From the NCBI GenBank assembly GCA_029289325.1, contig JARFTV010000012.1, positions 1 through 64,000 on the forward strand: a stretch of DNA of 64,000 nt. The letters are read 5' to 3'. A program made the position numbers and the translations under genes. Origin of the DNA: Alphaproteobacteria bacterium. Its GTDB lineage: Bacteria; Pseudomonadota; Alphaproteobacteria; Rhodobacterales; Rhodobacteraceae. Shown here piece after piece: positions 62,725 to 64,000 of this stretch. Under the pieces are notes generated by a model. That model saw only the letters and a program-made list of their open reading frames with translations, searched no databases and was not told the DNA's origin. Numbering within the stretch: position 1 is the stretch's first letter; every line of letters starts with the position of its first letter.

Positions 62725-64000
62725 ATGGCGAAGCGGTCGGCTTACCTCTCGTTCTTCTCCGCTATACTGTGCATCACGATCAGTATCGTTTCTGCACCGC
62801 TGCACGCTGGCGATGGTGTCGACGACGGCTGGCGCGTCCCGCAGAAGATCGTGCCACTGACGACTGCCGTTAAGCTCGATGCCTTTCCGCTGACAATCGC
62901 AACCAAGAACCTCTGGTCCTTGGGACTGGCCGATGGAACATCGCGCGGACCGACTGTCGATCTCTCCGCGATCACGGCGCTTCGAGCGAAGGTCGAGGAG
63001 CGCCTCAACGGCACGCGTTACGAGCGGCGTCAGACGGGATGGTATCTCTCCGGCCGAAGCATGGATCGCCAAAAGGTGGTAACGACGGTCCAGCACGACG
63101 CGGTGGACGTTTACGGTTTTCACTTGCAGCTTACGCTGACGGGCAGCTGCGTCGAACCGGGCGCGGAGCCGGGCGAGCTGTGTACTTACACCCCAGGACT
63201 TTCCATTCCAACCGATGCCTACGATCCGATGTGGGTACCGACGCGGTTTGACGTGAGTTCGAGGGTGGGCGACCGGATCAGCGCGGAAACCGCAGGAGCC
63301 TTGGCGGAGGATGGCTTTTCGCGTGGCGTGGAGGGACAACCGGCTGTGGGCCTTGATCTGTTGATCAGGAATTCGGGGTTCGAAGCGAACGAGGCGCGCA
63401 GCGCAGCAACCAATCGCATTGAGCGGACCGAACGGGTGCAGCAGACAGTCGTACCGTCCGTGATCCGTCTTGATCAGTCCCTTCACGCAACGGCCAACGA
63501 GGCCGAGCTCACCCATACGATCCGAGGCGCGGTGCTGCTGCCCGCCGAAGACTGGACAGCGGAAGCGGCGATCACGCAACTTCTGGGCTGGATCCTTCCC
63601 GCCAGGAAGCCTCGGATCAGTTCGACAGCGGGGATGCCGAACCCGGATGTGAACAACAACCTGTTCTTTGCGGCAACCAACGTGCGTACACCGGCGAACG
63701 GCTTGACGGTGTATCAGGCCGGTTCGGCCTATGTCCGCCATCCCGAGGCAAAGATAACCGACCCTCTCAAGCAACCCCCCGCCTGGTACAACGGGGTCTG
63801 GATCGGGTTCACACCAGCATCCGGCCACAGGATGACCGAAACGCGCTGGCTGACCGCTGCGGGCGCGCCCACGGTAATCGGCAGTGGACGTGGAGACGGC
63901 GGAAATCTTGGCACGGTGTCGCAAGAGGCCATCGAGCTGACCGGCTCCATCCAGGTGATCGGGGACAATGGCGGCCTGATACCGCTTGAAAACCTGGCCA
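62725..64000 (+). CDS. Predicted exported protein, unknown, cut by the window edge
   Basis: Open frame of at least 425 residues with no stop before the window ends. N-terminal signal peptide SAYLSFFSAILCITISIVSA (about residues 5-29). The mature chain has beta-rich sequence with few repeats (WYLSGRSMDRQKVVTTVQHD, YGFHLQLTLTGSCVEPGAEP, LFFAATNVRTPANGLTVYQA) and two cysteines flanking SCVEPGAEPGELCT, perhaps a disulfide. No recognised domain. ATG 62725 has only weak purines before it. It lies after the small Ala-rich secreted protein gene, separated by a hairpin, so the two may be co-regulated. An antisense open frame of similar length is a reflection of codon bias. Confidence 0.7.
   Translation, partial: MAKRSAYLSFFSAILCITISIVSAPLHAGDGVDDGWRVPQKIVPLTTAVKLDAFPLTIATKNLWSLGLADGTSRGPTVDLSAITALRAKVEERLNGTRYERRQTGWYLSGRSMDRQKVVTTVQHDAVDVYGFHLQLTLTGSCVEPGAEPGELCTYTPGLSIPTDAYDPMWVPTRFDVSSRVGDRISAETAGALAEDGFSRGVEGQPAVGLDLLIRNSGFEANEARSAATNRIERTERVQQTVVPSVIRLDQSLHATANEAELTHTIRGAVLLPAEDWTAEAAITQLLGWILPARKPRISSTAGMPNPDVNNNLFFAATNVRTPANGLTVYQAGSAYVRHPEAKITDPLKQPPAWYNGVWIGFTPASGHRMTETRWLTAAGAPTVIGSGRGDGGNLGTVSQEAIELTGSIQVIGDNGGLIPLENLA

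Noticed and set aside
62608-63924. Long open frame on the minus strand, 438 codons
   Set aside because: It mirrors the plus-strand exported protein frame, has an Arg/His/Cys-rich composition typical of antisense reading, and lacks a signal peptide or known motif.

Overview
The window is a single gene-dense segment from a high-GC alphaproteobacterium, most likely a member of the Rhodobacteraceae/Paracoccaceae. Pointers are the SecG-PyrG pair, the DUF2842 and DUF1178 proteins, an alphaproteobacterial LexA box (GTTC-N7-GTTC), the degP/DUF2065/hflC/hflK/gor/rpiA run, ThyX as thymidylate synthase, and the strong GC bias of third codon positions. About 67 protein genes are supported. I saw no tRNA, rRNA, CRISPR array, insertion sequence or phage module, so this looks like ordinary chromosome with a few accessory patches.

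Layout. 60-3884: polyamine-type ABC importer (potABCD order). 4001-14846: a glycan locus in two converging arms. The plus arm holds an amidase, a Gfo/Idh/MocA oxidoreductase, an acylneuraminate cytidylyltransferase and an SDR. The minus arm runs neuB, a KpsS/KpsC-like protein, an RgpF-like protein, neuC and two Kdo-transferase-like glycosyltransferases. Together these contain NeuC, NeuB and NeuA-type steps, enough to make a CMP-activated nonulosonic (sialic-like) acid and attach it to a surface glycan. 14895-29174: housekeeping and stress genes, including ThpR, an AcuC-like deacetylase, a glutathione peroxidase, a Nudix hydrolase, a MarR and an XRE regulator, SdhE, an aspartate aminotransferase, a ferredoxin, and the degP to EF-hand minus-strand run. 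29333-44131: two tandem GSTs with SdaA, an EamA exporter, thiamine pyrophosphokinase, PurA, SecG, PyrG, a glycosyltransferase, RlmJ, a TerB-like protein and a PhnD-like binding protein. 44215-53325: a polar amino-acid-type ABC importer followed by two PuuA-like ligases, a class I amidotransferase and a PuuB-like oxidase, i.e. a gamma-glutamyl-polyamine catabolic module. 53391-61334: DnaG, RpoD, rhodanese, NrdR, RibD, a glyoxalase and ThyX. 61588-64000: a lower-GC patch with three predicted secreted proteins of unknown function, the last cut by the window edge.

Most interesting points. (1) A 13-base C/G homopolymer inside a GC-rich insert in the Kdo-transferase-like gene at 7878-9221, a candidate phase-variation switch for the surface glycan. 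(2) A stand-alone OB-fold protein that looks like the detached C-terminus of DnaE2, with a perfect LexA box ending 2 bases before its ATG. (3) The complete-looking nonulosonate route together with two atypical Kdo-transferase paralogs and two low-GC capsule-type genes. (4) The unexplained secreted-protein locus at the right edge. Several strong intergenic hairpins and repeated palindromes are also recorded. All functional calls are from reading translated sequence and known family motifs; no database search was possible.
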